Shown here: in pieces, positions 10,701 to 18,669 of the stretch
Position numbering within the stretch: position 1 is the stretch's first letter
Layout of the letters: each line of letters begins with the position of its first letter
Assembly (NCBI GenBank): GCA_024403615.1
Contig: JAKSRM010000014.1
Location: forward strand, 1-39,057
Direction: 5' to 3'
Source of the DNA: Lachnospiraceae bacterium
GTDB lineage: Bacteria > Bacillota > Clostridia > Lachnospirales > Lachnospiraceae
Length of the DNA stretch: 39,057 bases
The notes under the pieces: model-generated
What the model was told of the DNA's origin: nothing
Databases searched by the model: none
Seen by the model: only the letters and a program-made list of their open reading frames with translations
Position numbers and translations under genes: made by a program

Positions 10701-13700
10701 ATCAAAATCGTAGCCCTTTGTAAAATAGGAATCGATGGTAACAATATCCAGAATTTCTTTCAGTTTATAACCACTTTCTGCCGTCACGTAGACTCTTGCA
10801 GTATATTCCTCGTTATATTTAACAGTGTCCGGACCGCTCCAGGTAATCTTAAACTTACCGTTTTTGCCCATAAGAGGAACCGGCTTCACTCCTTTTTCTG
10901 GATTTACGCAAGTAGCCAATTCTGCAAGCTTCTGGCCAATCTTAGGAACATCAAGATTCATGGTCACACTATCAATGACTTTCGGGGAACTATAAATAGC
11001 TTTCACTTCTACATCATGTGCCGGCATAGTAAAGAAAGCTGCTGCGTAAGTAACCTTCGGTGATTTTCCAGACTTCAGAACCACTGGCCAAAAGTCGGTT
11101 TTATATACTAAAGTTCCGTCCGTCGGTTCAATTACTTCCCATTTTTCAAAGGATCCTACCAGTTTCTCTGCAAAATGTTCTGCAAGGGAAATTATGGTTT
11201 TATAGGCAGGGAACATCTCCTTCAGAACCGTAGAAATGCTCTTGATATCGTAGGAAATAATGAAGACTGTCTCGCCCTCTTCATAATATCCGTCACCGAT
11301 ACCATCATCTACGGTCACATAATATTCTTTCACGCCAGGTTCTGAAATATGAACCAGAATACGAATGTCCGCCTCTGTTCCATCCTCACTGACTTCTATG
11401 TCTTGAACTTTTACCTTATCGTTTCCGCCGAAAGAAGTATCTTTTACAACTGCACTTAATGCCTCGTCCAAAGAATACAATGGATTTTCTTCACGGATTT
11501 TCAGAATCAGATATTGGTCTCCGGTTTCTGCGATATAGGTAGTAAGACCGAGGTCATCCTCCCACTGCGCGCTCTTCAGGCTGATTGGGGCGCCTTCCGG
11601 ATCCAGCACGCTTACTTGGATTTCCCCTTTGGAAGGCAACGGGTCCCATTCCTCTGCAGGAACATCAAAAGCAATCTGCACGGACTTAACTGTTACTTTT
11701 TCCTCCCAGACTGCATATAGAATAGCATCCTCATCTTTTTCGTACTTGTCTCCCGGAGCATACTCAACTCCGCCATCTTTCTGGGAAGACCAGCCCTTGA
11801 AAATGCATCCATCCCGATTCGGCTCCGCCTTGGTCAGCACAAGGGTCTTCTCCGGCTCTTTTATCTGCGCCTCTGGTGCATTATTTCCACCGTTAGCATC
11901 ATATTCTACGGTATATTGACTTCTCAGTGTTTCAAAAGTAACGAATATGGTTGCATATTTTCGGCTGGAGTCTACTAAAACTGTTGCTCCCATTCCGTCC
12001 ACGGTTCCCAAAAGGGATGCAGAGAAATAAACGTCATCCGGATTTTTTCCATCTAAAACTAAATCTTCTATGCTAAGCTTAATTGCCGCTGTGTAACTCT
12101 GACCAGCTACTGCTTCTGGGTATCCTTCCACATCCCATTGAATTTTCGGCTGAGGATCGGCTGTAGTTTCATATTGTTCCTTATCTTCCACAAAAGTGTT
12201 TGCTGTAAATCCACTTTCGAAAACCTGTTCTGCCAGTTTTACACCTTCACGTGGTAATTCCATATTAAGGTTAACGGTATCAATAAGTAATTCATCGGAC
12301 CTTGGAACATATACCGCCACTGCCTCTAAATTTTTTGCAGGCATAGTAAAGGTATATACCGCTTCTTTCGGGGTTTCCTCTAAGCCATTGAATACCCAAT
12401 GATCAAATTGCTCATATTGATTGCCCATATTTGGAATTATGGTAACTTCAGTTCCCGCATCCAGAATTGCTTCCGAACAATTAGCTTCAGAGTCAATAGA
12501 GCCTCCGTATACTTTCAGACTATACTTACCATCAGCTTCCACCGTATATACATAACGTACCGTCGGGCTGGTAAGTTCCCCATATTTTGCCCAGGTTTCA
12601 ATAACATACGTTGTGTCCTGGTCACGTTTTTCAAGAAGAAGCGGCGTATGATATTTAACCGATGCCCCGCTGGCATCCTTATACCAGATTTCCGTACCTT
12701 CCGGATTTTTAGAATCATTTTTCAGTTCCACTTCAATTGGGGAACTGGAAACGGTGGAAGGCGGCAAAGCTGTCGGAGGATAGATTTCGTTTTCTTCTTT
12801 TGCTTTTATAATAATTTTGACTTCTACTGTTTGGTCTACCACGCTGTGGCTGCCTGCCTCTTCATTTCGGATATTGGAAGGAAGGATGACCGTGCCTTTC
12901 AGATAATATGTGCCATCTTCTTTGTCTAAAACTTCTTGTCTCGTCTCCAGATTACTATCATATACAAAGCGGCCTGTTTCACCAGCGCTGGTATCCGAAA
13001 CAAGGTTCCACTTAACTTTTGCAGAAGATTGTCCTTTTTCCGTTACGATAGTAGTACCTAGAGAATTCAAATATTCATTAATCTCACCAGAAGATGTTCC
13101 ATTTTCGAAATAAACCGGATCTGGGTCTATTGCCTGAAGCAGCTGTGCTTTTGGCGTCTTATAAGTTTTGGTAATAAGAGCATAATCTCCTACTGCGAAG
13201 AAGAAATCTGCTTCTGTATATCCACTTTCGGATGCAGCTGGAACATAAGCCTTTGTCGTCAACCCTAAAGGCCATCCAAATTTATAGCCACTTTTCGGAG
13301 AAATCGGAATAAATGCGGTATAGCTTTCGTTGTATTCTGCAGGGAAAATCGTGGACCACATCATCGGATACATTTTCAGCTTATCTGCAAATGGAACCGT
13401 AGACTTGATACCGTTGGACTCACTCTCTGCAATATAATCCAAATACTCTCCCGGCTCTGGTAAATCGAAGTCCATAACTACTTCTTTGATTTCCTTCAGG
13501 CCCTCATATTCTGCAGTTATTTCTGCATCGCAAGAAGGCATCCGGAAGAATGCAACTGCATAGGTTGTTCCATCTGTTGTAATGATCGGAATAAAGTCCT
13601 CTTTATAACGGACGGATCCATTCTTTGGAATGTCTACCCGCCAACTACTGAAAGATTTCTGCCATGACGGAGGGAGAATTTCCTTAATTACAATTGCCCA

Positions 13701-16700
13701 TTTTCCAAGATATTCCTCCAGCTTATCTTTCAGATACGGAATATCGTAAGATACGATTGGCACAAGGGTTCCTGCCTCATACCAGCCGCTCATAAAACCA
13801 TAGTTGACCGTCAGTTCGTATTCTTTTGCGCCCGGGCGGGTAACATGAACCAAAATAAGTAAGTTGACAGATAACTTGTCCTCACTTACGGTATATCCCA
13901 CCAATTTATACTTTTTATTATTTCCTGAGCTCGTATCCGTTATACTAATGTTCAGGTTATCGGCAAATTTTAGTTTTCCATCCTGCTCATCCAAAGCTTC
14001 CACTTTCAGGGCAAGATACTGGTCCCCGTATACGGAATCAAATACTAATTCCCCTTGACTATCTCTCCATTCATCATCATAACAAAGGACATTTGCTTCA
14101 AGCGGTGTATCAATGGAAATGGAATCTCTACGAGGCAGTTCGATTCCTTCATCGTACGGGATTGGAAGCTTGACCTCAAACTGATCCACTTCCGTTTTAT
14201 ACTTAGCCTCTATACGCACATAATCACTCTGCTGAGAAGGCATTACAAAGCTACACAGACTATACTTGCCGTCTTCCACTGGTGAAAAGTCCGTCGGATA
14301 AACAGGGTCTCCTTTTTGGACCTCCCATTTAACAAATTCACCCGTCCAGCCATACGGAACAGACTCCTGAACCAATTTTTTCACAAATTCATCTAAATGC
14401 AGTTCCTCATATTCGGAGAAATCGTAGGCTGCAATGAATACCGTGTCCCCCTGGTGATAAAATCCAGAGCCAAATCCGCCTTGGACAACAACTTGATAAC
14501 AATCCGTCCAATCCGGGAAGGTATCTAACCGAATCATAACTCTGGCAGATTGTTGGTCCTCACTAACCTGGACATATACAACCTGACAGCTTAAATGATA
14601 AACAGAGTTATAATCCATAACGCCAACTCTCAAGTCTTTTGAAAATGCCACTCTGCCCTGAGTAGAATGAGCTGCTGGCGTCAGTGTTACTTCCACGAAC
14701 TGCGCTCCGTCAACGGTTTTCTCAACTTTACTTCCATTTTTATCTACCCAATAGGAAGAATCCGCATACAAAGGAATGTCTTTTGGATCTATTGAAACAG
14801 GTAAGAAGGCGCCGAACCCATATTCAAGATCCTCCCCTGTTTTTGCTGGTATATCCATTTTGATATTCACTTCATCAATGTAAGTACAATCTCCATTAAT
14901 CACCACACTGGTTGGGTGGCCAGAGGCATCCGCCTGAACAGAACCAATCCGGGCGTCTCCGTCATAGGCTGCTATTACGGTCCAAATTCCGGATGGGACA
15001 TAGATATCTGCCTCTCCATTTTCATCGGTTATTCCAGTAATAAATCTCGCTTCAGGACCACGGAGTTCCTTTCCCCTTGCGGAAACTTCCGCCCCAGTTG
15101 CTAATTTTCCGTTCTTGTCATAAACCGTTACATGAACCAAATATCCATAATGCTCACACTGGTCCTCTCCTAAATCACCGGTTCCTTCTTTTGCCTCTTC
15201 ATAAGGTTTTGAAACATATCGGTATTTCGTCTTTGCATCAAAAAGATTATCTTTTCTTCCGCTTCCTTCCAGAAAAGCTCCCACATAGGTATCATACTTA
15301 TATGCATAGTATGGTTTTTGGGCAATCGTCATGCAGTAATTGTAAGGAGGTGCAACATTTCCACAGTAATGGATTTTTCCGTTTGGAACAAACTCCCCAT
15401 TTTTATCTATCGCGGTCTCAAATTCTGTATCATTACGAATAATTTCAAAAATATCTCCGCTCTCACCATTTGCCAGGAAGAACTCATCTCTGTCCGTTGG
15501 ATGATAATCAGAAGAGAACGAATTGCAGACCCAACAGAAGGTTTCATCTTCTTTGGTCGTAATGTCACTATATTCCGAAGTTGTTTGTAATTCTGCTTTA
15601 GATGAATTCAATCCAAGCATATTGGATTGAACCTTCAGCCTAAATGATGATTTAAGTGAACCCGTAAGATCTATATCATCATTATTTGATGCAGCTTTAA
15701 AAACGAATGAATTCGGTATCTTTATTGATCTCACAGGAATCTTGTAGCTGGAAATATCCATTTCAACAATCAAATCTTCTGGAATTTCAACATACAAACA
15801 ATCTTGAATAAACTCTTCATAAATCTTTTTATCATCTATTCCGAAAGGATCATAGTCTGTGGTTTGATGCATAGACAGATTGTAGTCCGTTTGACAGTTC
15901 AAGGTATAATCCAGTTCTTCATCCCAATAAAAAAGGTAAAAATTCCAGTTATACTGCGCTTTGCCGGAAAGGGTTACATTCAGTATTCCGGCTCCTTGTT
16001 CTTCATCCACAAGAATTTCTTGCGTTTCACCGTTCATGGAAGCGGTTAGACTAATACTTTCATAAACGCCTGCAAGGACCGCACTCTCCCCACTGCCGCC
16101 GGCTTCAGGACCACTTTGGACAATATCCGGAGCCTTTTCCACAAGCAAATATCCGTCTTCTTCAAAAACTTCCATAGTGCCAGGGGCAGTCCGGATAATT
16201 CTATGATTTTCCACATCTCCTTCTGCAAAGACAATGGCAGTAATATCGCTTCGTTCCTTATCCGTCATATTTCGGATTTCGGTTGGAACTGGTGATATAC
16301 GAATTGTCTTTCCATCCTCTGTACATTCAAGGATTTCGCTTTCTTCCTCAGAAATAACAACTGCTGTAGATGCATATACAATATAACCATCTCCTACTGT
16401 CCAAGTATGATTTGCCGGGAGATAGTCAAAATACTCCGCGCCAAGCAGCGATGTTCCTTCGCTCTTTTTGGTATAATCCGTATTATAGAAGACAACAGGT
16501 TCGCCCTCTTCCTCAAGGAGTTCAATAGACACTTTCATCAAAAAGTATTCTGGAAATTCCTCTCCGCCTTCTGGTAAAACGGTAATTTCAACTTCTCTTT
16601 CTTCTTCGCTTTCATCCACGGTCAAGCTTCCAGATGCCAGCACGATTTCCTCTTCTGCATTCTCGTCTAAAAGAGAGACTTCAATAAATGCTGAACCCGG

Positions 16701-16934
16701 AGCGCAATAAGCAACGGTAGCAATACCGTCCGTAATTTCCGCACCAGATATATATAGGTCCTCATCATCCTGCGGGAGATCCGCACCTAAGGTGTTGAAT
16801 AAAGAACCTTCGGAAGTAAAACTGATATCCCGTTTGGAATTGGTTTCCTCTGCAAAAATCTGTGAAGGAAAAGAACCCATCACCATAAGGAAAATCAAAA
16901 ATAAAGCCAAAATCTTTTTCTTCAAAGAAGTCAT
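7794..16934 (-). CDS. Giant secreted repeat protein with Flg_new/InlB B-type repeats (surface adhesin-like)
   Basis: A 3046-residue exported protein of unknown specific function. The ATG at 16934 is chosen over an upstream TTG (16961) because AGGAG lies 7 nt before it and it opens a clean signal peptide (KKK, hydrophobic LALFLIFLMVMG, then FAEE). Residues about 30-690 are a unique N-terminal region ending in a Cna-B-like Ig fold (TDENGEADIYVPSG). Residues about 692-2595 hold seven copies of a beta domain opening P-x-x-G and often carrying W...YTA-V motifs, plus two chitobiase-C-like domains (PPTA near 1388 and 2235) in a duplication of about 849 residues. Flg_new/InlB repeats (YDANGG...GWS...LYAVW) lie near 1676, 2525 and 2771. 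The C-terminus has SPDTSD, a membrane helix and RFRRIRK. It is strongly acidic, with its own promoter. Adhesion or matrix binding is inferred; no enzyme motif was seen. Confidence 0.85.
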   Translation of the reverse strand: MTSLKKKILALFLIFLMVMGSFPSQIFAEETNSKRDISFTSEGSLFNTLGADLPQDDEDLYISGAEITDGIATVAYCAPGSAFIEVSLLDENAEEEIVLASGSLTVDESEEEREVEITVLPEGGEEFPEYFLMKVSIELLEEEGEPVVFYNTDYTKKSEGTSLLGAEYFDYLPANHTWTVGDGYIVYASTAVVISEEESEILECTEDGKTIRISPVPTEIRNMTDKERSDITAIVFAEGDVENHRIIRTAPGTMEVFEEDGYLLVEKAPDIVQSGPEAGGSGESAVLAGVYESISLTASMNGETQEILVDEEQGAGILNVTLSGKAQYNWNFYLFYWDEELDYTLNCQTDYNLSMHQTTDYDPFGIDDKKIYEEFIQDCLYVEIPEDLIVEMDISSYKIPVRSIKIPNSFVFKAASNNDDIDLTGSLKSSFRLKVQSNMLGLNSSKAELQTTSEYSDITTKEDETFCWVCNSFSSDYHPTDRDEFFLANGESGDIFEIIRNDTEFETAIDKNGEFVPNGKIHYCGNVAPPYNYCMTIAQKPYYAYKYDTYVGAFLEGSGRKDNLFDAKTKYRYVSKPYEEAKEGTGDLGEDQCEHYGYLVHVTVYDKNGKLATGAEVSARGKELRGPEARFITGITDENGEADIYVPSGIWTVIAAYDGDARIGSVQADASGHPTSVVINGDCTYIDEVNIKMDIPAKTGEDLEYGFGAFLPVSIDPKDIPLYADSSYWVDKNGSKVEKTVDGAQFVEVTLTPAAHSTQGRVAFSKDLRVGVMDYNSVYHLSCQVVYVQVSEDQQSARVMIRLDTFPDWTDCYQVVVQGGFGSGFYHQGDTVFIAAYDFSEYEELHLDEFVKKLVQESVPYGWTGEFVKWEVQKGDPVYPTDFSPVEDGKYSLCSFVMPSQQSDYVRIEAKYKTEVDQFEVKLPIPYDEGIELPRRDSISIDTPLEANVLCYDDEWRDSQGELVFDSVYGDQYLALKVEALDEQDGKLKFADNLNISITDTSSGNNKKYKLVGYTVSEDKLSVNLLILVHVTRPGAKEYELTVNYGFMSGWYEAGTLVPIVSYDIPYLKDKLEEYLGKWAIVIKEILPPSWQKSFSSWRVDIPKNGSVRYKEDFIPIITTDGTTYAVAFFRMPSCDAEITAEYEGLKEIKEVVMDFDLPEPGEYLDYIAESESNGIKSTVPFADKLKMYPMMWSTIFPAEYNESYTAFIPISPKSGYKFGWPLGLTTKAYVPAASESGYTEADFFFAVGDYALITKTYKTPKAQLLQAIDPDPVYFENGTSSGEINEYLNSLGTTIVTEKGQSSAKVKWNLVSDTSAGETGRFVYDSNLETRQEVLDKEDGTYYLKGTVILPSNIRNEEAGSHSVVDQTVEVKIIIKAKEENEIYPPTALPPSTVSSSPIEVELKNDSKNPEGTEIWYKDASGASVKYHTPLLLEKRDQDTTYVIETWAKYGELTSPTVRYVYTVEADGKYSLKVYGGSIDSEANCSEAILDAGTEVTIIPNMGNQYEQFDHWVFNGLEETPKEAVYTFTMPAKNLEAVAVYVPRSDELLIDTVNLNMELPREGVKLAEQVFESGFTANTFVEDKEQYETTADPQPKIQWDVEGYPEAVAGQSYTAAIKLSIEDLVLDGKNPDDVYFSASLLGTVDGMGATVLVDSSRKYATIFVTFETLRSQYTVEYDANGGNNAPEAQIKEPEKTLVLTKAEPNRDGCIFKGWSSQKDGGVEYAPGDKYEKDEDAILYAVWEEKVTVKSVQIAFDVPAEEWDPLPSKGEIQVSVLDPEGAPISLKSAQWEDDLGLTTYIAETGDQYLILKIREENPLYSLDEALSAVVKDTSFGGNDKVKVQDIEVSEDGTEADIRILVHISEPGVKEYYVTVDDGIGDGYYEEGETVFIISYDIKSISTVLKEMFPAYKTIISLAEHFAEKLVGSFEKWEVIEPTDGTLVYKTDFWPVVLKSGKSPKVTYAAAFFTMPAHDVEVKAIYSSPKVIDSVTMNLDVPKIGQKLAELATCVNPEKGVKPVPLMGKNGKFKITWSGPDTVKYNEEYTARVYVTAESGYKLKEILDIVTIDSYFTKGYDFDNDVQPEGYAEGSTLGFMDYAILSYTYKTPKAQLLSIEQPNTIYFTNGTKPEEINEYLENLDIVITSEEGQGKAKAKWGEVIDTSAGQEGRFTYDSSLKTRQEVLDTESGVYKVQGTVKLPGSIRNTETKKHEVVDQTVEITVVILEKDSTELLPPTANPDSCESESELAVELINNEHNPEGTTLRYTLAENGTEGEETEYAENIILPQKDEDTQYVIKAWAENGEDVSETASFTYLIRAKENNYSVKVIGGIIKTGDEDLTEAVFEAGEEVVIKATPNEKYEKFDHWEFEGLEGTSEEEEYSFVMPKKDVVATAIFVPLSDDDVLVESAELILEEPRAGKKLAESVSESSYKDDKNNDLAAQPEPSVTWSPSDEEQAQEGKKYTASIVVDVNDLRLDGEKLPDSARLSGSFRATVNGKEPRVFVDESRKYAIVEYDFEIPRTTFTVTYDANGGDEDSTPAAQTKQLGVALTLTDAIPVKENYRFMGWSSQTDGGVEYKPGDLYEQDEDITLYAQWQREYTVKASASVGGTAYPSEQKVLEGQNAKIIFMPLVQETTAWMLDKVVLYDTNPEEGTDITDQVAGSVLKLENVQKDMNVYAYFKAAPYSVRAEVKEGKGSVNPEATGVEAGGTVDITITPDEGYELNKVLTWIWVSGKRSETDVTSTVKDGALTIEDINQNTYAEIFFKELEYTVTYDANGGSGAPESQTKKYHSDLTLSELIPEREGYQFMGWSTDPNATEAEYEPGSLFQINEDTTLYAVWTELFTVTAECSEGGSVDPAEQAVLDGGSASISIIPVEEENVVWRLSKVTMFCDEEEEGTDVTDQVSDGVLTLSNIDSDVRIYAEFKADPHTVTASVKDGKGRVTPESITVEHGDSVVVKISPEDKWSISKVSVWFGKEKKAQDLTGQVKNGELRLDKVSADIRIEVEFEYQASPDTSDHNQPYMWLIIFVASLIIAMLAVLRFRRIRK
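9150..11699 (-). repeat. Second copy of the ~849-residue module in the giant protein
   Basis: Residues about 1746-2594. It follows the same domain order as the copy at 11700-14185: FDVPAEEW, LVHISEPGVKEY, LDVPKIG, YKTPKAQLL, GRFTYDSSLKTRQEVLD, PPTANPD, VKVIGG, FDHWEFEGL, EEPRAG, YDANGG, GWSSQTDGGVEY. Matching landmarks are 839-849 residues apart. DNA identity is only moderate by eye, so the duplication is not recent. Boundaries are approximate. Confidence 0.85.
11700..14185 (-). repeat. First full copy of the ~849-residue module in the giant protein
   Basis: Residues about 917-1745. The order of landmarks matches the second copy: LPIPYDEG, LVHVTRPGAKEY, FDLPEPG, YKTPKAQLL, GRFVYDSNLETRQEVLD, PPTALPP, VKVYGG, FDHWVFNGL, ELPREG, YDANGG, GWSSQKDGGVEY. 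A third, partial copy of only the opening third precedes it at residues about 692-915 (MDIPAKTG, then VSEDQQSARVMI, then GFGSGFYHQGDTVFI). Boundaries are approximate. Confidence 0.85.
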
Positions 16935-16967
16935 AATGTTCTCCTGTGTCTTTTTTAGCAATAATCA

Positions 16968-16980
16968 ATATCTATGTTAA
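16968..16980 (-). repeat. 13-mer TTAACATAGATAT in the giant-gene leader
   Basis: Matches 12 of 13 bases of the element at 17034-17046, same orientation, 66 bp apart. It lies about 34 bp upstream of the start codon. Candidate regulator site; function inferred. Confidence 0.4.
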
Positions 16981-17011
16981 GTTTTGAATAATTACACAAA
17001 CCTAATATATT

Positions 17012-17040
17012 ATTTTATCTTTTTTAAGGAAATATATCAA
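17012..17040 (-). promoter_or_regulatory. SigA-type promoter for the giant surface gene
   Basis: Reading minus: -35 TTGATA (17040-17035), 17-bp spacer, -10 TAAAAT (17017-17012). Both hexamers match five of six consensus bases. The leader is about 70 nt. The rpmF terminator lies just upstream, so the giant gene is an independent transcript. Confidence 0.65.
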
Positions 17041-17046
17041 TGTTAA
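17034..17046 (-). repeat. 13-mer TTAACATTGATAT overlapping the giant-gene -35 box
   Basis: A near-identical partner of the 13-mer at 16968-16980. This copy contains the -35 hexamer, so a protein bound here would block or modulate polymerase. Function inferred. Confidence 0.4.
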
Positions 17047-17071
17047 GAAAATGAAATTCAAAAAAAGCATT

Positions 17072-17106
17072 AAAAAAGCTGTGAATAAAATATCCACAGC
17101 CTTTTA
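17072..17106 (-). terminator. Intrinsic terminator of rpmF
   Basis: Reading minus, AAAGGCTGTGGATA pairs with the downstream arm TATTCACAGCTTT (one bulge, one G-U pair) around a short AT loop, followed by a run of T (complement of 17072-17077). It begins about 28 bp after the rpmF stop and closes that unit before the giant-gene promoter. Confidence 0.8.
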
Positions 17107-17134
17107 TTATTTCTTAAATTAAAACAAACGCAAG

Positions 17135-17317
17135 TTATGCTTCTTCTGTAATAATTGTACGTTTGTTGTAAGAGCCACAGCTCTTGCATACTCTATGTGG
17201 CATTACTAATTCACCGCATGTTGGGCATTTTGCAAGACATGGAACACTCATTTTCCAATTAGCTCTTCTTTTATCTCTTCTAGCCTTAGAAGTTTTATTT
17301 TTTGGGCAAATAGACAT
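17135..17317 (-). CDS. rpmF: 50S ribosomal protein L32
   Basis: Small zinc-ribbon protein of the large ribosomal subunit. From the ATG at 17317 it has 60 residues: SICPKNKTSKARRDKRRAN at the N-terminus, typical of L32, then a ribbon with Cys31/Cys34 (CPTCG) and Cys44/Cys47 (CKSCG). The upstream in-frame GTG (17326) is rejected because it lies within the AGGGAGGTG Shine-Dalgarno, which is 8 nt from the ATG. The gene has a consensus promoter and its own terminator. In most Firmicutes a yceD (DUF177) gene precedes rpmF and plsX follows it. Here the 128 bp upstream have no yceD, and the next gene is the giant surface protein. Confidence 0.96.
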   Translation of the reverse strand: MSICPKNKTSKARRDKRRANWKMSVPCLAKCPTCGELVMPHRVCKSCGSYNKRTIITEEA

Positions 17318-17376
17318 ATCGTACACCTCCCTTAATAATCATTCATAAACGTCGACCTGCAAAGTCGTACTTTGAA

Positions 17377-17405
17377 ATTATACTCATGCAAGGGCCGTTT
17401 GTCAA
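17377..17405 (-). promoter_or_regulatory. Perfect-consensus SigA promoter for rpmF
   Basis: Reading minus: TTGACA (17405-17400), exactly 17 bp, TATAAT (17382-17377). All twelve bases are consensus. The leader of about 55 nt contains a small hairpin (CAAAG-N5-CTTTG) right after the -10. High constitutive expression is expected for a ribosomal protein gene. Confidence 0.9.
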
Positions 17406-17445
17406 CGAAATATTAATCTTTTTCGCTAAGAATTTTTACGTCAAA

Positions 17446-18645
17446 TTACAGGTTGTTAATAATCGCTTCTGTTTCCTGAGCAATCTTTAATTCTTCGTTT
17501 GTTGGAACAAGAAGAACCTTAACTTTAGATTCATCTGCGGAAAGGATTGCTTCTTTTCTGCGGGCTTTATTTCTTTCTGGATCCATAACTACGCCCATGT
17601 ATCCGAAGTTGTCCATAATCTGCTGTCTTCCTTCTGGATCGTTTTCGCCAACGCCTGCTGTAAACGCAATGGCATCTACTCCATTCATTGCTGCAATATA
17701 AGCGCCAATGTAAAGAACGATTCTGTGGATGTAAGCTGCTTTGGCTACAGTTGCCTGAGCATTACCATCTGCAACAGCGTCATCAATATCACGGAAGTCA
17801 GAAGAAACACCAGACATACCTAAAATACCGGATCTCTTATTCAGAACATTCATAACGCCTTCCAGATCCATTCCCTCCTTCTTTGCAATGTATTCGATTG
17901 CACCTGGATCGATTTCACCAGAACGAGTTCCCATAATCAGACCCATTAAAGGAGTAAGACCCATAGAAGTTTCTACAGATTTTCCACCATCAACTGCACA
18001 GATAGAAGCGCCACTTCCAAGGTGGCAAACAATGATTTTCGCTTTGCTGTAATCCAGTCCAAGGATTTCAGCAGTTCTCTTGGAAACGTAAGAATGAGAG
18101 GTTCCGTGGAAGCCATATTTTCTTACGCCATATTTTGTATAGTATTCATAAGGAACGCCGTAAAGATAAGCTTCTGGAGCCATGGTCTGATGGAACGCAG
18201 TATCAAATACGCCAACCATAGGAGTATCAGGCATCAGAGCTTTGCAAGCGTTAACGCCAATGATGTTTGCAGGATTATGAAGAGGAGCAAGGTCGTTGCA
18301 AGACTCAACAACTTTAATCATTTCATCTGTAATCAGGGCAGAGCCAGCAAACTTCTCTCCACCATGAACCATTCTGTGGCCGATAGCACCGATTTCAGAA
18401 AGGTCTGCGATTACGCCGTTTTCTTTATCTGTTAAAGCATCAATAACAAGCTGTACGCTTACTTTATGGTCCGGCTGTTCTACATGTTTTACAATTTTAT
18501 CGCAACCAGCTTTCTGGTAAGTAATGGTTCCGCCTTCAATACCGATTCTTTCGCAAATACCTTTTGCAATAACATCTTCTGTTTCGGAATCAATTAACTG
18601 ATATTTTAAAGAAGAACTTCCACAGTTAATAACTAAAATCTTCAT
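17446..18645 (-). CDS. ackA: Acetate kinase
   Basis: Transfers phosphate from acetyl-phosphate to ADP, giving acetate and ATP; the energy-conserving last step of acetate fermentation. The 399 residues fit the family. The N-terminal ATPase motif VINCGSSSLKYQLID, TRSGEIDPGAIEYI, RSGILGMSGVSSDFRDI and FTAGVGENDP are all present. AGGAGAG lies 6 nt before the ATG at 18645. It is 24 bp downstream of pta and clearly co-transcribed with it. No strong terminator is visible between ackA and the rpmF promoter, so some read-through into rpmF is possible. Confidence 0.98.
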   Translation of the reverse strand: MKILVINCGSSSLKYQLIDSETEDVIAKGICERIGIEGGTITYQKAGCDKIVKHVEQPDHKVSVQLVIDALTDKENGVIADLSEIGAIGHRMVHGGEKFAGSALITDEMIKVVESCNDLAPLHNPANIIGVNACKALMPDTPMVGVFDTAFHQTMAPEAYLYGVPYEYYTKYGVRKYGFHGTSHSYVSKRTAEILGLDYSKAKIIVCHLGSGASICAVDGGKSVETSMGLTPLMGLIMGTRSGEIDPGAIEYIAKKEGMDLEGVMNVLNKRSGILGMSGVSSDFRDIDDAVADGNAQATVAKAAYIHRIVLYIGAYIAAMNGVDAIAFTAGVGENDPEGRQQIMDNFGYMGVVMDPERNKARRKEAILSADESKVKVLLVPTNEELKIAQETEAIINNL

Positions 18646-18669
18646 AATTTTCTCTCCTATCCTACTAAT

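Noticed and set aside
12399..12929. 176-residue plus-strand open frame inside the giant gene
   Set aside because: It is antisense to the repeat-domain coding region, lacks a ribosome binding site and resembles no family. Several other open frames opposite the giant gene (such as 9075-9482 and 15077-15442) are of the same kind.
17327..17445. Short yceD remnant before rpmF
   Set aside because: The interval is fully occupied by the rpmF promoter and leader; no frame resembling DUF177 was seen.
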